This document shows, piece after piece, positions 16,600-25,849 of a DNA stretch of 64,000 nucleotides. Under the pieces are notes generated by a model. That model made no database searches. It was given only the letters and a program-made list of their open reading frames with translations, and was not told where the DNA came from. Position numbers and translations under genes: made by a program. The DNA is taken from NCBI RefSeq assembly GCF_002453355.1, contig NZ_DKGQ01000057.1, positions 31,351 to 95,350 on the forward strand. Direction: 5' to 3'. Origin of the DNA: Psychrobacter sp. UBA6766. GTDB taxonomy: Bacteria; Pseudomonadota; Gammaproteobacteria; Pseudomonadales; Moraxellaceae. The stretch's first letter is position 1. Each line of letters begins with the position of its first letter.

Positions 16600-17436
16600 A
16601 TGAGTCAAATTTTTAATTTATGCTTAGCAGCTGATACGTTAGCCGCTGATGCCCAGAAGCTTGGCGTCACCATAGATACCTTACAAAGCATTCAAGTAGA
16701 GGTAACCACCACTCTGCTACAAACAGCCCAAATAACCCAAACAGCGCAGCAGTCAGAGTGGCAATTACAGCTCAGTTATCGAATAATGCTGCCGATTAAA
16801 ACACTAGCAGCGCAATTAAATTGGCTAACATGGCAAACGAGCAATGTAGGCTTTGTAGATTATTTATGGGAGCAGACTTGCCTTGAGTGCTTTTTAGCAG
16901 GCAGTTTGATCACTAGCGCCGTTTCGATACATAGCGCTGATGTTGATAAAACAGCGCCTTATATTGAAATTAACGCCAGTCCTGATGGTCGTTATGCACT
17001 TTATCAGTTTGCCAATTATCGTAGTCCTGCCACACTGCCACCAACGCCGCTTTTACAAACTAATGGACAAACGCGCGCGTCGATTAATTGGATTGCTAAT
17101 AGAGAGAATGCCAGTACAGAGCAAAAGTCCTCGTTAATGCTGGTTGGGCCTTTCAAGAACTTCTTCGCACCTAGAACCGCTGCTGCTAACACTTATCATT
17201 ACGAGCGCCGCTTTAATTTATCGTTAAGCCAACTGTCTCACACAAAGACTGATATCGATAATAATGTCATTGACTACATTCACCCTTGCGTGATTTTAAG
17301 CTTTACTACGACGTTTGGTACAACGGCGTTATATTTCGCGCCCAAACACGCCTCTCCGCCCGACTTTCATAATCAGCATTACTGGTCCTTGTTTGATAAA
17401 CAAGCCGCCATGATTAAACCCTTTTATAGCTCCTAA
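16600..17436 (+). CDS. DOMON-like domain protein
   Basis: 278 aa, no signal peptide or membrane segment. It matches the pattern of small DOMON-like proteins found mainly in cyanobacteria and Moraxellaceae: a short N-terminal strand region, SYRI then LPIKTLAAQLNWLTWQTSNVGFVDYLWEQTCLECFLA near residues 62-100, and a beta-rich second half with YIEINASPDGRYALYQFANYR near 128 and a terminal HYWSLFDKQ. Binding of a small ligand is possible for this fold, but no function is known. No clear Shine-Dalgarno sequence is present; the TGATAAATA repeats occupy that position. Confidence 0.7.
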   Translation: MSQIFNLCLAADTLAADAQKLGVTIDTLQSIQVEVTTTLLQTAQITQTAQQSEWQLQLSYRIMLPIKTLAAQLNWLTWQTSNVGFVDYLWEQTCLECFLAGSLITSAVSIHSADVDKTAPYIEINASPDGRYALYQFANYRSPATLPPTPLLQTNGQTRASINWIANRENASTEQKSSLMLVGPFKNFFAPRTAAANTYHYERRFNLSLSQLSHTKTDIDNNVIDYIHPCVILSFTTTFGTTALYFAPKHASPPDFHNQHYWSLFDKQAAMIKPFYSS

Positions 17437-17488
17437 TCTGATGTAGTCCTTAATCTCATTTACTCCTAAAACCCTTGCTTTAAAGCAT

Positions 17489-17525
17489 AAAAAAACCAGT
17501 AATCTCATAAAGAGCATTACTGGGT
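17489..17525 (-). terminator. Terminator of CHAP gene
   Basis: CCAGTAAT / ATTACTGG form an 8-bp stem. On the minus strand it is followed by seven T residues, 70 bp past the stop of the CHAP-domain gene. It may also stop readthrough from the DOMON-like gene. Confidence 0.75.
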
Positions 17526-17594
17526 TCGGAGAAAACACTTAATTTGAAAAATGGCGATAATTGCTTATTGAAAGAACTGCCTAATAGTTAGCTA

Positions 17595-18320
17595 TTATTC
17601 AGCCATTGCAAGGTAGATGCCACGATTTGACGCATCGTCAACATATTTAGAATCACGCCAGGTTGTATAATTGTATACGCCACTGTATGGGCTAATGCTG
17701 CTCTGACGGAAATCTGAAACCCAATTATTACCATCAAATATTTGAATATGGCCATGTGGGTGCTTCGAGCTGCGATCATAAACCACAACATCGCCTACTT
17801 GTGGCTGCGTATTATTACTAATCTTAGCAAAGCCAGCTTGGGCTAGCGTACCACGAGAGGCATACTGATAGGCTGAAGGGTTAGGCGTAAATTCGTAACC
17901 TGCTGATTGTAATGCTTTACGGACGTAACGAGCACAGTAACCCGTGCTGCTTGAGCGCGCGACGCGTGAGGCATTGGCCGCGGCAATCGCAGGAGCAGAA
18001 TAACGATCTGGTACTGAGTTTGCTTGCTGCTGACGCTGCTCATAAGATAAGCGGCTGGTTAGCGAGGCAAGCTGGTATTCTTTTTGTTTCGCATGAGCAC
18101 TAAGGCTATCAATTGCTTGACTGATTTCATCATTGCTAGAGACATAGGCACCGCTATTGGTACTATAGATATTGCGACTCGAACCGTAGTTCGCAGAAGT
18201 AGAAATATTTGTGATGGTATGACTCAAGGTATTATTCGGTTGAAAGGTTGTTTCGACAGCACCACTCGTTTGTGCTATACCCATTCCCAATACTGACAAA
18301 ATTAATAAAGCTTGTTTCAT
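17595..18320 (-). CDS. Secreted CHAP-domain cell-wall hydrolase
   Basis: 241 aa from the ATG at 18320, chosen because AGGTAG precedes it and it gives an immediate signal peptide (KQALLILSVLGMGIAQTSGA, cleavage near residue 20); the frame extends upstream to 18464 without such features. The C-terminal half is a CHAP amidase/peptidase domain: GYCARYVRKALQSAG with the catalytic Cys near residue 128, GDVVVYDRSSKHPHGHIQIF with the catalytic His near 190, and the terminal Trp/Tyr-rich core. Such proteins cut peptide stems or cross-bridges in murein. The middle is Ser/Gln/Ala rich linker. It is divergent from dciA. Confidence 0.85.
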   Translation of the reverse strand: MKQALLILSVLGMGIAQTSGAVETTFQPNNTLSHTITNISTSANYGSSRNIYSTNSGAYVSSNDEISQAIDSLSAHAKQKEYQLASLTSRLSYEQRQQQANSVPDRYSAPAIAAANASRVARSSSTGYCARYVRKALQSAGYEFTPNPSAYQYASRGTLAQAGFAKISNNTQPQVGDVVVYDRSSKHPHGHIQIFDGNNWVSDFRQSSISPYSGVYNYTTWRDSKYVDDASNRGIYLAMAE

Positions 18321-18484
18321 AAATTTACTACCTATTGTAAATACAGGATTGCTTGCCGTCCGTGACAAAGCATGAATTAATTTAGGGAAGATGATCATGA
18401 AATAAACATGATAAAATCCGTAGTACAAAAGCTCGCTGTTTATGATGAATATCGATTTTGTCACCTATAAGATGAGTGTTTACG

Positions 18485-19000
18485 ATGTCAAAAAAACAAC
18501 CTAACCGCCTTGCTAAACTGATTGATCATCAAGCTTTTGCCGGTAGCGCACTACCCCAAACTCTTGCTGACAATATGCGTTTATATCTACAAGCAACGAC
18601 CGAGGTAAAAGAGCTTTTGGTAGATTGTCTACCTGAGGAAATCCTCAATAACTGCTGGGTCGTGGGCTTAACCCCTGAGCAACTTATACTCAGTGTGGGC
18701 TCGATGACCGCTGCCAATCATATTCGCTATTTACAGAACGCCTATTTGCAGGTATTAACGGAGCAGTCGATTACATTTAAACAACTCAAGCAAATTCGCG
18801 TCGTAGTGGCCAATACTCTCGCTCATAATAATTATTCTAAATCATCAAAAGCGTTGTCAGCGACCTTATCAAAGGCTCACAAAGCCAATGAAAATCAGGC
18901 CCTTAGCCAAAACACAAAGCGGACTATATCACAGGCTGCAGAGCATGTCACCACTGATAAAAATCTCAAAAACGCACTTCTGCGCCTGCTCAATCAATAA
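18485..19000 (+). CDS. dciA: DciA-type (DUF721) replicative helicase loader
   Basis: About 171 aa; the GTG three codons upstream is an alternative start. The DUF721 domain covers about residues 15-110 (SALPQTLADNMRLYLQ, CWVVGLTPEQLILSVGSMTAANHIRYLQNAYLQVL), ending in a strand like LKQIRVVVA. DciA interacts with DnaB and is the ancestral helicase-loading factor in bacteria lacking DnaC. Its position beside lpxC/ftsZ matches Pseudomonas, where the DUF721 gene follows lpxC. The C-terminal about 60 residues are polar and probably disordered, as usual for DciA. Confidence 0.82.
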   Translation: MSKKQPNRLAKLIDHQAFAGSALPQTLADNMRLYLQATTEVKELLVDCLPEEILNNCWVVGLTPEQLILSVGSMTAANHIRYLQNAYLQVLTEQSITFKQLKQIRVVVANTLAHNNYSKSSKALSATLSKAHKANENQALSQNTKRTISQAAEHVTTDKNLKNALLRLLNQ

Positions 19001-19088
19001 AAACCATCGGTTTGGGTTGTAAAGTTATGTAACTCAGACCCATGATTTACCCTCTTCAAGCTGCGTTTTTGTAATTCCATAAACAAAA

Positions 19089-19145
19089 AAAATCATCTGT
19101 CGGTGCCATTCACATAGTGAACCTCACTGACAGATGATTTTATTA
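19089..19145. terminator. Long nested hairpin between dciA and lpxC (bidirectional terminator)
   Basis: AATCATCTGTCGGTG (19091-19105) pairs with CACTGACAGATGATT (19125-19139) with one G-U pair, giving 15 bp flanked by A and T runs. The loop holds a second 5-bp hairpin (TTCAC-ATA-GTGAA). It serves both dciA (plus) and lpxC (minus). Confidence 0.8.
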
Positions 19146-19298
19146 TTTCCTGCATCTTTTGTTTTATCGATGCTAGAAGATAGTTTTGCTAAAATAGTAA
19201 AGATAATATCCATTTACACGAATATTATTTAGTACTGCTTATAATCAACTTATGTAATATTACGTAAATGTTTCGATACTTCGTGTATATTCCTGTAT

Positions 19299-20216
19299 TC
19301 ATCCTTCAACTGTTATAGGATTCAAAGGTAAATATTCGATAGGACAGCTTACATTGTCATCAAAAGTTACAATTTCAAAGTTATTAGGGTCGGATAATAT
19401 CTCACGTACCAACATATTGTTTAATGCATGACCAGATTTATAAGCATTGAAACGACCTAAAATCGGATAGCCAATCAGATATAAATCACCCAAAGCGTCT
19501 AAGATTTTATGACGAACAAATTCATCATGAAAGCGCAGTCCTTCTTCATTAAGAATACTAACATCATCAATGACGATGGCATTGTCCATACTGCCGCCTA
19601 GCGCTAAATTATTTTGACGCAAAGCTTCAATATCACGCAAAAAGCCAAAAGTTCGCGCTGAGCTTAACTGTTCGATAAAATTTTGTGTTGAAAACTGCAA
19701 CTGTGCATGCTGGAAATCTTTATTAATAGCAGGATGGTCAAAATCTATCTCAAAGTTTAATTCAAAGCCGTCATAAGGACGCAGCTCTGCCCATTTATCG
19801 TCAACTTTGACGCGTACGGGGCGCACAATTTTAATAAAGCGCTTTAAAGCTTCTTGTTCACAAAATCCTGCTTGCAGTAGCAAACCAACAAACGGCGCTG
19901 CGCTACCGTCCATAATCGGTATTTCTGACGCTGACACGCGGATTAAGAGATTATCAACCCCAAGTCCCGCTATAGCACTAAGCAAATGCTCGACCGTGCC
20001 CACGCGTGTACCACCAAATACCAGATTTGATGACATCATAGTATCTTGTACCAAAAAGGCACTAGCAGGAATGGGTTCGCTACCTGCTATATCAGAACGC
20101 TCAAAAATAATCCCAGTATTAATGGGTTGCGGATGAAACTCTAAGTCAACAGGTTGACCACTATGAAGACCAGTACCTGTAACGGCTATTGCTGTTTTTA
20201 TGGTTCGTTGGTTCAT
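19299..20216 (-). CDS. lpxC: UDP-3-O-acyl-N-acetylglucosamine deacetylase
   Basis: Zn-dependent enzyme of the first committed step of lipid A synthesis. The start at 20216 gives 305 aa, identical to E. coli LpxC, and begins MNQRTIKTAI. TVEHLLSAIAG near residue 75-85 carries the first zinc ligand; SEIPIMDGSA, AVDF-like and FELNFEIDFDHP follow; and FVRHKILDALGDLYL near 236 provides the second His and the Asp ligand. It lies directly after ftsZ, in the same direction, but the ftsZ terminator and a 226-bp upstream spacer imply its own promoter. Confidence 0.97.
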   Translation of the reverse strand: MNQRTIKTAIAVTGTGLHSGQPVDLEFHPQPINTGIIFERSDIAGSEPIPASAFLVQDTMMSSNLVFGGTRVGTVEHLLSAIAGLGVDNLLIRVSASEIPIMDGSAAPFVGLLLQAGFCEQEALKRFIKIVRPVRVKVDDKWAELRPYDGFELNFEIDFDHPAINKDFQHAQLQFSTQNFIEQLSSARTFGFLRDIEALRQNNLALGGSMDNAIVIDDVSILNEEGLRFHDEFVRHKILDALGDLYLIGYPILGRFNAYKSGHALNNMLVREILSDPNNFEIVTFDDNVSCPIEYLPLNPITVEG

Positions 20217-20442
20217 GGCTGTCTTCTCACATATTTTGTTACAATTGATATAGTGTAGCATTACCCGCCCCCAGTTCGCTAGCGCTAAAAAGCGTTAATT
20301 TGCTTATCCTTTTGATTGATAACACTTATCGTCATTATTTTAACGTTTATTTTTATAACGTAACAAATGCTCAAACTTTAATAATTGGCAGTTTACGACA
20401 GACTATGAATGTTCAACCTTTTATAGTGACTTCTCTATAAAA

Positions 20443-20479
20443 CAAAAAAAAGCCAGTATTGAAATACTGGCCTTTTTTA
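20443..20479 (-). terminator. Terminator after ftsZ
   Basis: GCCAGTATT-GAA-AATACTGGC-type hairpin (20452-20472) flanked by A8 and T6, so strong on both strands. It begins 36 bp past the ftsZ stop. Confidence 0.85.
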
Positions 20480-20514
20480 CTAAAACTGTCTAAAGCGATC
20501 ATTTACTTTAATGA

Positions 20515-21711
20515 CTATTTATTCTGTTGGCGCTTAAGATAGTCTTGGATGCTGTTGGTTTTGGTCTTAGGCTGCTCTTGCGTCACATTTGAGCGTATCG
20601 GGTTTTCTTGATACTGAGCTTGCGACTGTTTTTGACTGTTTAGCGCACTGGTATGTAAGTTTGGGTCAACCGGCTGGGTGCTATTGACAGAAGGTACTGG
20701 CTGCTCGACCGCTTCTGGCTCTTCGCCAGCATTTTCATCTAAGGTCAATCCCGTTGCAATAACGGTAACATGCAAATCATCACCCATCTTTTCATCGATA
20801 ACAGAACCGTAGAAAATATGCGCGTCGTCGATATCAGTAATTTCTTCGACAATGACACTGATTTTGCTCATCTCATCTAGTGATAAAGACTCAGAAGAGA
20901 TGACGTTAACCAGTAGACCTTTGGCATTTTCTAGACGTAAATCATCTAATAACGGCGATCTGATGGCTTTTTCGGTTGCCTGACGCGCACGATCATCGCC
21001 ACTAGCACGGCCAATTCCCATCATCGCATGACCTTTAGCGGTCATCGCGGTGCGAATATCGTTAAAGTCAATATTAATCATACCTTCGCTAGCGATGGTT
21101 TCCGCAATACCTTGAACCGCATGCAATAGGACGTCATCCGCTTTTTTAAAGGCGTCTTGCATAGAGATATTGCCGTAAACACTCATCAGCTTATCATTTG
21201 GAATAGTAATGATTGAGTCGACAAAGTTGGTTAGCTGCTCAATACCCGCTTTAGCTGCCTTGATACGTTTGCCACCTTCAAACTTAAATGGCGTGGTCAC
21301 AACCGCCACTGTCAACACTTCCATCTCTTTGGCAATACGAGCAACCACTGGAGCTGCGCCTGTACCTGTACCGCCGCCCATTCCAGCCGTAATAAAGACC
21401 ATGTCTGAGTGCTCAAGCAAGGCACGGATGGCCTCTTCCTCAGTTTCTGCCGCTTCACGACCAACCTCTGGGTTTGCTCCAGCACCCAGTCCACGGTTGG
21501 TTTTTGCACCAAGTTGCAATTTATGGGGCGCTGTCAGACGATCGAGCGCTTGCTTATCCGTATTAGCACAGACAAACGTTACCCCTCTAATCCCTTGTTG
21601 AACCATGTGCTCAACCGCATTACCGCCGCCGCCGCCCACACCGAATACAGTGAAGCTTGCCTGGCCGTTACTTTGGAGCTGGTTATCATCTGGCATGGTG
21701 TATTTTGACAT
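20515..21711 (-). CDS. ftsZ: Cell division tubulin homologue FtsZ
   Basis: GTPase that polymerises into the division ring. The start at 21711 gives 398 aa with GGAG about 10 nt upstream. The nucleotide loop VFGVGGGGGNAVEHM is near residue 20-35, the tubulin signature GGGTGTGAAPVVA near 107-119, and the synergy-loop region and T7-type residues (NIDFNDIRTAM) follow near 210. A Gln/Pro/Asn-rich linker of about 65 residues leads to the C-terminal conserved peptide IQDYLKRQQNK that binds FtsA and ZipA. The order ftsQ-ftsA-ftsZ is the classical one. Confidence 0.98.
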   Translation of the reverse strand: MSKYTMPDDNQLQSNGQASFTVFGVGGGGGNAVEHMVQQGIRGVTFVCANTDKQALDRLTAPHKLQLGAKTNRGLGAGANPEVGREAAETEEEAIRALLEHSDMVFITAGMGGGTGTGAAPVVARIAKEMEVLTVAVVTTPFKFEGGKRIKAAKAGIEQLTNFVDSIITIPNDKLMSVYGNISMQDAFKKADDVLLHAVQGIAETIASEGMINIDFNDIRTAMTAKGHAMMGIGRASGDDRARQATEKAIRSPLLDDLRLENAKGLLVNVISSESLSLDEMSKISVIVEEITDIDDAHIFYGSVIDEKMGDDLHVTVIATGLTLDENAGEEPEAVEQPVPSVNSTQPVDPNLHTSALNSQKQSQAQYQENPIRSNVTQEQPKTKTNSIQDYLKRQQNK

Positions 21712-21792
21712 AAAAAGGTTTCTCCAGTTGCAGATAGCGTGATGGTCGATACGTAGTAACACACTCATATGGCGCGCTATCGACTTACTATA

Positions 21793-21821
21793 TATAAATG
21801 TATTTAAATAAAACAGGGCAA
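21793..21821 (-). promoter_or_regulatory. Candidate ftsZ promoter
   Basis: On the minus strand TTGCCC (21821-21816), a 17-bp spacer and TTTATA (21798-21793) lie about 80 bp before the ftsZ start, within the 235-bp ftsA-ftsZ spacer. Moderate match only. Confidence 0.4.
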
Positions 21822-21946
21822 TGGCTTAAATAGTTGTGCTCAGCCAATATATGCCATTATTGTACAGGGTGCTGCTATTAATATGCTTACCTATCATGCT
21901 GCGGCATACTCTTCAATACTTAGTAGGCGTAAATTTGCCAGCAGAA

Positions 21947-23239
21947 TTATAGTATCTTTTTGAGGACACTAGCAAAACGTTGTCCCGCACTTTGAAAAAC
22001 ACCCGTGACGCGATTTTTTTGAATCGCTTCTGGCTCACTTTTTTCACTGTGGCGAAACTGCTCGCTTTGACTATATAGTAAGGTACCAAATGCCGTTTGA
22101 TAAGCGCGATCATTGACCTGCATATTCAGCTGCTTAAATGATTCGTCATTGCCAAAATGATTATAAGCACTAATAGCAGGATGGGTATTGGTCAATACCA
22201 CTGGCATTTTCAGTAGTTTTTTAGCGAAAGGTATCATACCTTTAATGGCACTTCCGCCGCCTGTGAGTACAATACCTTTATCAATATAGCCTAACAAATC
22301 AGCGTCATGAAGTTGACGAACCACTTCAGTAAAAATCTGCACATAACGCGCTTCAATAATGCGCGCTAGATTATACGTCCCAATATTAATCTCATCGCCT
22401 GTTCCTTGCGGCTTAAATAGAAAGAATGAGCTAGGGTCGACGCTATTAACATCGACAGTACCGTGCGTTTTTTTAAGCCGCTCAGCTTCTATCATGGAAA
22501 TGCCAACATCAGCTGAAATATCCATCGTCACTTCATGGCTACCTGTGGCGATACAGTGGGTAAAAATCAGTTTATTTTCTTTATACACACAGATACTGGT
22601 GGTACTCGCGCCGATATCAACTAAGCAAACCCCTTGTTGGCGCTCGTCACTCATCAAACTATATTCGGCACTGGTAACGGCATCAAAAACAATATGATCG
22701 ATGCCTACGTCACAGCTTTGCAAGAGTTTTTGGATATTCTGACGGCCAGCTACTGGCATCATCATCATATGATACATAACGGTGATATTGTGCGCGACCA
22801 TGTCGATGGCGTCATCAACCATAAACTCTTGATTGTCGATATAAATACCTTGCTGACAACAATGCATCAGATAGTAGTCAGGCGACAAATCTTGTGATTT
22901 GGCATTAGATAGTGCTTGCACCATATCTTTGGCACGAACAAATTCATCCTCAACCCTGACATTACCTGCACTATTTTTACTTAATAGCTCAGGTGTTGCT
23001 AAGGTCAACCAAACACTATGCACGCGGCAATTGGCGGTATCTTCTGCTTCTTGAATGGCTTGTTTGATCGCGCCTTGCAAACGTTCACGATGCTTTATCT
23101 GACCTTGATAAAAATCGCTATTTTTAACTTGTCCCACACCCATAATACGAATGTCTTTTGCAGAGACAACACTGCCAATGACGACATACACTGCCGTGGC
23201 ACTTAGATGGACAACAACCAGATTTTCAGTATTTTTCAT
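21947..23239 (-). CDS. ftsA: Cell division actin homologue FtsA
   Basis: Tethers FtsZ filaments to the membrane. From ATG 23239 the protein has 430 aa and starts MKNTENLVVVHLSATAV; the frame is open to 23314 but that extension is not FtsA-like. Actin-fold ATP motifs are present: VCLVDIGASTTSICVYKENK near 200 and GIVLTGGGSAIKGM near 335. The 1C subdomain lies between about 85 and 165. The last 15 residues (AGQRFASVLKKIL) form the amphipathic membrane-targeting helix typical of FtsA. The Shine-Dalgarno sequence at this start is weak, so the exact start is uncertain. Confidence 0.93.
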   Translation of the reverse strand: MKNTENLVVVHLSATAVYVVIGSVVSAKDIRIMGVGQVKNSDFYQGQIKHRERLQGAIKQAIQEAEDTANCRVHSVWLTLATPELLSKNSAGNVRVEDEFVRAKDMVQALSNAKSQDLSPDYYLMHCCQQGIYIDNQEFMVDDAIDMVAHNITVMYHMMMMPVAGRQNIQKLLQSCDVGIDHIVFDAVTSAEYSLMSDERQQGVCLVDIGASTTSICVYKENKLIFTHCIATGSHEVTMDISADVGISMIEAERLKKTHGTVDVNSVDPSSFFLFKPQGTGDEINIGTYNLARIIEARYVQIFTEVVRQLHDADLLGYIDKGIVLTGGGSAIKGMIPFAKKLLKMPVVLTNTHPAISAYNHFGNDESFKQLNMQVNDRAYQTAFGTLLYSQSEQFRHSEKSEPEAIQKNRVTGVFQSAGQRFASVLKKIL

Positions 23240-23456
23240 GGTACCAGACAAATTATCGCTAAACAGGAGAGCAAATGACGTCTCCATTAAATCATTAAAA
23301 ATGCGCTTTATCACGCGGTCATGTTATAAGTAAACTCTCTACATTAAAAAGCAGACGGACATAGAACCTTAATTGCTTTCTTATTTTTTATTTCTTGGTT
23401 TCTTTCTTGACATTTTTGCTTAGTATCTTTGCTGGGTACTGTCTCGAGATGCTTTT

Positions 23457-24254
23457 TTATGGTGGTGTTTCAGCATTTTTTGGCGGCGCCAGATTCCATG
23501 CGATGGTAAATCCATTTTTGTAACGAAGATCGACTGACTGTATTTCTTCTCGGCGGCTGCTTAATTGATTGCCAAGCAGCTGACTTAAATTCAATAGTTT
23601 TTGCGCAGTGTTTTCATTATCAACAATGACACGTAACCCATTATCAAAGCGAATCAGCCAAGTCATTCTTGGTGAAAGAATGATATCGGCAACTTGCATA
23701 TCAAGCGGCGCAAACCAGTCGTTCACTTGCTGCATTTGTTGCATAATAACGGGCGCTTGCGCTGTATCACCTTGTAGAGTCGCAAAACGCTCTTGCGTTA
23801 ACTCTCTACTATCAGCAGGAACAAAAACCGCGCCTTTTGCATCTACCAAACGCTCAGTACCGAAATTTGCCACTGCCTGCTTTGGCAACGCTTTAATCAC
23901 AATACCTTGTTGCCAATCACGGCTGATACTGACTTGGTCAACCCACGCGAGACTGGTGGATATATCTCTAAGTGCTTGCAAGTCGGAGGTAAAGAAACTG
24001 CTCACACTCTGTTGGCTCATGACTTGCTGTAACGCTCGATATTGCGCCACGGTCAACCCACGTTCATCGACATGGATAGCCGCAGGTGGAGCATCACGCA
24101 ATGCTTTACCACCCATGACCAATATCAGTACGAGCAAACCGAGTACCAGTACTGTAAAAAAATATCTGACCATTTTCGGTATTTGAAAGTTAGAGCTAGG
24201 GTGAGAGGTTTTATCACTCATCAAGTCAGCGATGTCATTGACAGTTTGAGTCAT
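23457..24254 (-). CDS. ftsQ: Cell division protein FtsQ
   Basis: Bitopic inner-membrane divisome protein, 265 aa. The cytoplasmic N-terminus covers about 30 residues, and one transmembrane segment lies at about 30-50 (YFFTVLVLGLLVLILVMGG). A POTRA domain (residues 60-130, with WVDQVSISRDWQQGIVIKALPKQAVANFG) is followed by the beta domain ending near YKNGFTIAWN. The family-typical W-P/Q-G-x-ix-ixE/LP-Q-AVA motif is recognisable. It lies before ftsA with 217 bp between them and after ddlB across an unusually wide 462-bp gap. Confidence 0.92.
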   Translation of the reverse strand: MTQTVNDIADLMSDKTSHPSSNFQIPKMVRYFFTVLVLGLLVLILVMGGKALRDAPPAAIHVDERGLTVAQYRALQQVMSQQSVSSFFTSDLQALRDISTSLAWVDQVSISRDWQQGIVIKALPKQAVANFGTERLVDAKGAVFVPADSRELTQERFATLQGDTAQAPVIMQQMQQVNDWFAPLDMQVADIILSPRMTWLIRFDNGLRVIVDNENTAQKLLNLSQLLGNQLSSRREEIQSVDLRYKNGFTIAWNLAPPKNAETPP

Positions 24255-24716
24255 AATACACGTCGTCCCTATTTTCTCTTAAAACCATTTACATAACGCC
24301 AATGGTGCTTGTATTAAAGGTAAATCTGCTTTCTATTCGCAGTACTCTATAAATCGATATATTATTAATTTATCTGTCTAAAGCGATCTATAAAGCTTGG
24401 TTATGCGCTTTAAAAGTTAACATTTTTCTCATTTAATGAATAACTTAAGAAGAAATTGCATAAATAACCATAAATATCACTAATATAGACCAATAATTAC
24501 AATATTAACGTATTTTACATTTAAACAATAGCACATCACCCATTACCAATGACGAAATTACACAAGTTTACATTAAGTTGTGTTATAGCAGGGCTAGCGA
24601 TACATTTAAATGAATTTAGGAAAGCTACTTAGCTTTAATGGATAGATATTAAAGCTAAGTTTTAGGAAGTCTACTTCAAAACCTATTAGGCAAGACCTTA
24701 TTTTATCAACAGATAC
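24255..24716. other. 462-bp ddlB-ftsQ spacer with alternative hairpins
   Basis: In most dcw clusters ddlB and ftsQ nearly touch; here the space is 462 bp of AT-rich DNA with no coding frame. A perfect 12-bp inverted repeat lies at 24627-24638/24649-24660 and overlaps a second possible stem at 24621-24626/24631-24636. ftsQAZ probably has its own promoter here. Confidence 0.6.
24621..24660 (-). promoter_or_regulatory. Mutually exclusive hairpins (attenuator-like)
   Basis: ACTTAGCTTTAA (24627-24638) and TTAAAGCTAAGT (24649-24660) are perfect complements with a 10-bp spacer. AAAGCT (24621-24626) can also pair with AGCTTT (24631-24636), which lies inside the first arm, so only one hairpin can form at a time. 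There is no strong T tract, so simple termination is unlikely; it lies 57-96 bp past the ddlB stop. Confidence 0.45.
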
Positions 24717-25838
24717 TTATAAGGTTTGCGCCAGAATATGCCAACATAAGGTATCAAAATCCATACCGCGTGCTTTAGCCGCCATTGGTACCAAACTATG
24801 ACTGGTCATGCCTGGGACGGTATTAATCTCAAGTAGCCAAAAATTACCAGCTTCATCCTGCATCGCATCAATACGTCCCCAACCTTTTGCATCAACAGCG
24901 CGAAATGCCGCCAAGCTTAACTCTTGCAGATGCTTTTCGTCAGCCGTACTTAATCCACAAGGAATATAATAACTGGTATCGTTACGATTATATTTGGCTT
25001 CAAAATCATAGAAATTGGTGATATCAGCAGGCTCAAGACGAATCACCGGATAGGCTTCGTCGTCGATAATGACAATAGTAAATTCGCGGCCCGTAATCCA
25101 GCGTTCAGCCATCACGGCATCACCACACTGCACCGCCGTTGCATAAGCGGCAGGCAGCTCATCGAGGTTATTAACTTTAGTCATACCGATACTTGAGCCT
25201 TCATGGACAGGCTTAATAATTAGCGGTAGTCCTAGCATGTTAACCACTTGCTGCCAGTCAGTATCAGCGGTTAGCAATGAAAATGGTGCGGTCGATAAAC
25301 CGCATCCTTGCCATAGCTGTTTGGTGCGTACTTTGTCCATACCAAGTGCCGATGCCAAAATACCAGAACCAGTCTGCGGAATATTAAACCACTGCAGCAC
25401 ACCTTGTAACAAGCCATCTTCGCCGCCGCGACCATGCAAAACGTTAAACACCCGGTCGTATGTTCGAAGTTCAGTGATGTCCTGATACTTAGGGTCAAAA
25501 TGAGTGGCATCAACACCTTGATTTTGTAGTGCTTGCAATACGGCAGCGCCACTGTCTAACGATACGCTGCGCTCGTTGCTACTACCGCCATATATCACCG
25601 CAACTTTACCAAACTGACTGGCGTCTTTGACGGCACTGTTTGCGATGCTAGGAACAGTTTTATGGTTTGGCTGGTTACCTGCAATCTTGTTCTGTTCTGC
25701 TTGTGCCGCGGCTGCTAGTGCAGGTTCCGGATTGGTGATAGCGGTATTAGCCTCAGCATTCATACCTTTAGTAGGGTTGCTTTCATTTTTTTGATGATTG
25801 TTTTCTTGGTTATTGTGTTCTTGATTATTGGTAGTCAT
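24717..25838 (-). CDS. ddlB: D-alanine--D-alanine ligase with extended N-terminus
   Basis: ATP-grasp ligase making D-Ala-D-Ala for UDP-MurNAc-pentapeptide. The catalytic core begins at about residue 76 (FGKVAVIYGGSSNERSVSLDSG), with HGRGGEDGLLQG near 135, the ATP-grasp lid HEGSSIGM near 214, and the Mg-binding LEINTVPGMTSHSLVP near 340-355. The core (about 298 aa) equals the normal length of DdlB. The first 75 residues are Asn/Gln/His/Ala rich and predicted disordered, an unusual addition. Its stop-to-start distance from murC is 11 bp, so murC and ddlB are co-transcribed. Confidence 0.95.
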   Translation of the reverse strand: MTTNNQEHNNQENNHQKNESNPTKGMNAEANTAITNPEPALAAAAQAEQNKIAGNQPNHKTVPSIANSAVKDASQFGKVAVIYGGSSNERSVSLDSGAAVLQALQNQGVDATHFDPKYQDITELRTYDRVFNVLHGRGGEDGLLQGVLQWFNIPQTGSGILASALGMDKVRTKQLWQGCGLSTAPFSLLTADTDWQQVVNMLGLPLIIKPVHEGSSIGMTKVNNLDELPAAYATAVQCGDAVMAERWITGREFTIVIIDDEAYPVIRLEPADITNFYDFEAKYNRNDTSYYIPCGLSTADEKHLQELSLAAFRAVDAKGWGRIDAMQDEAGNFWLLEINTVPGMTSHSLVPMAAKARGMDFDTLCWHILAQTL

Positions 25839-25849
25839 CAGTTTTGTTC

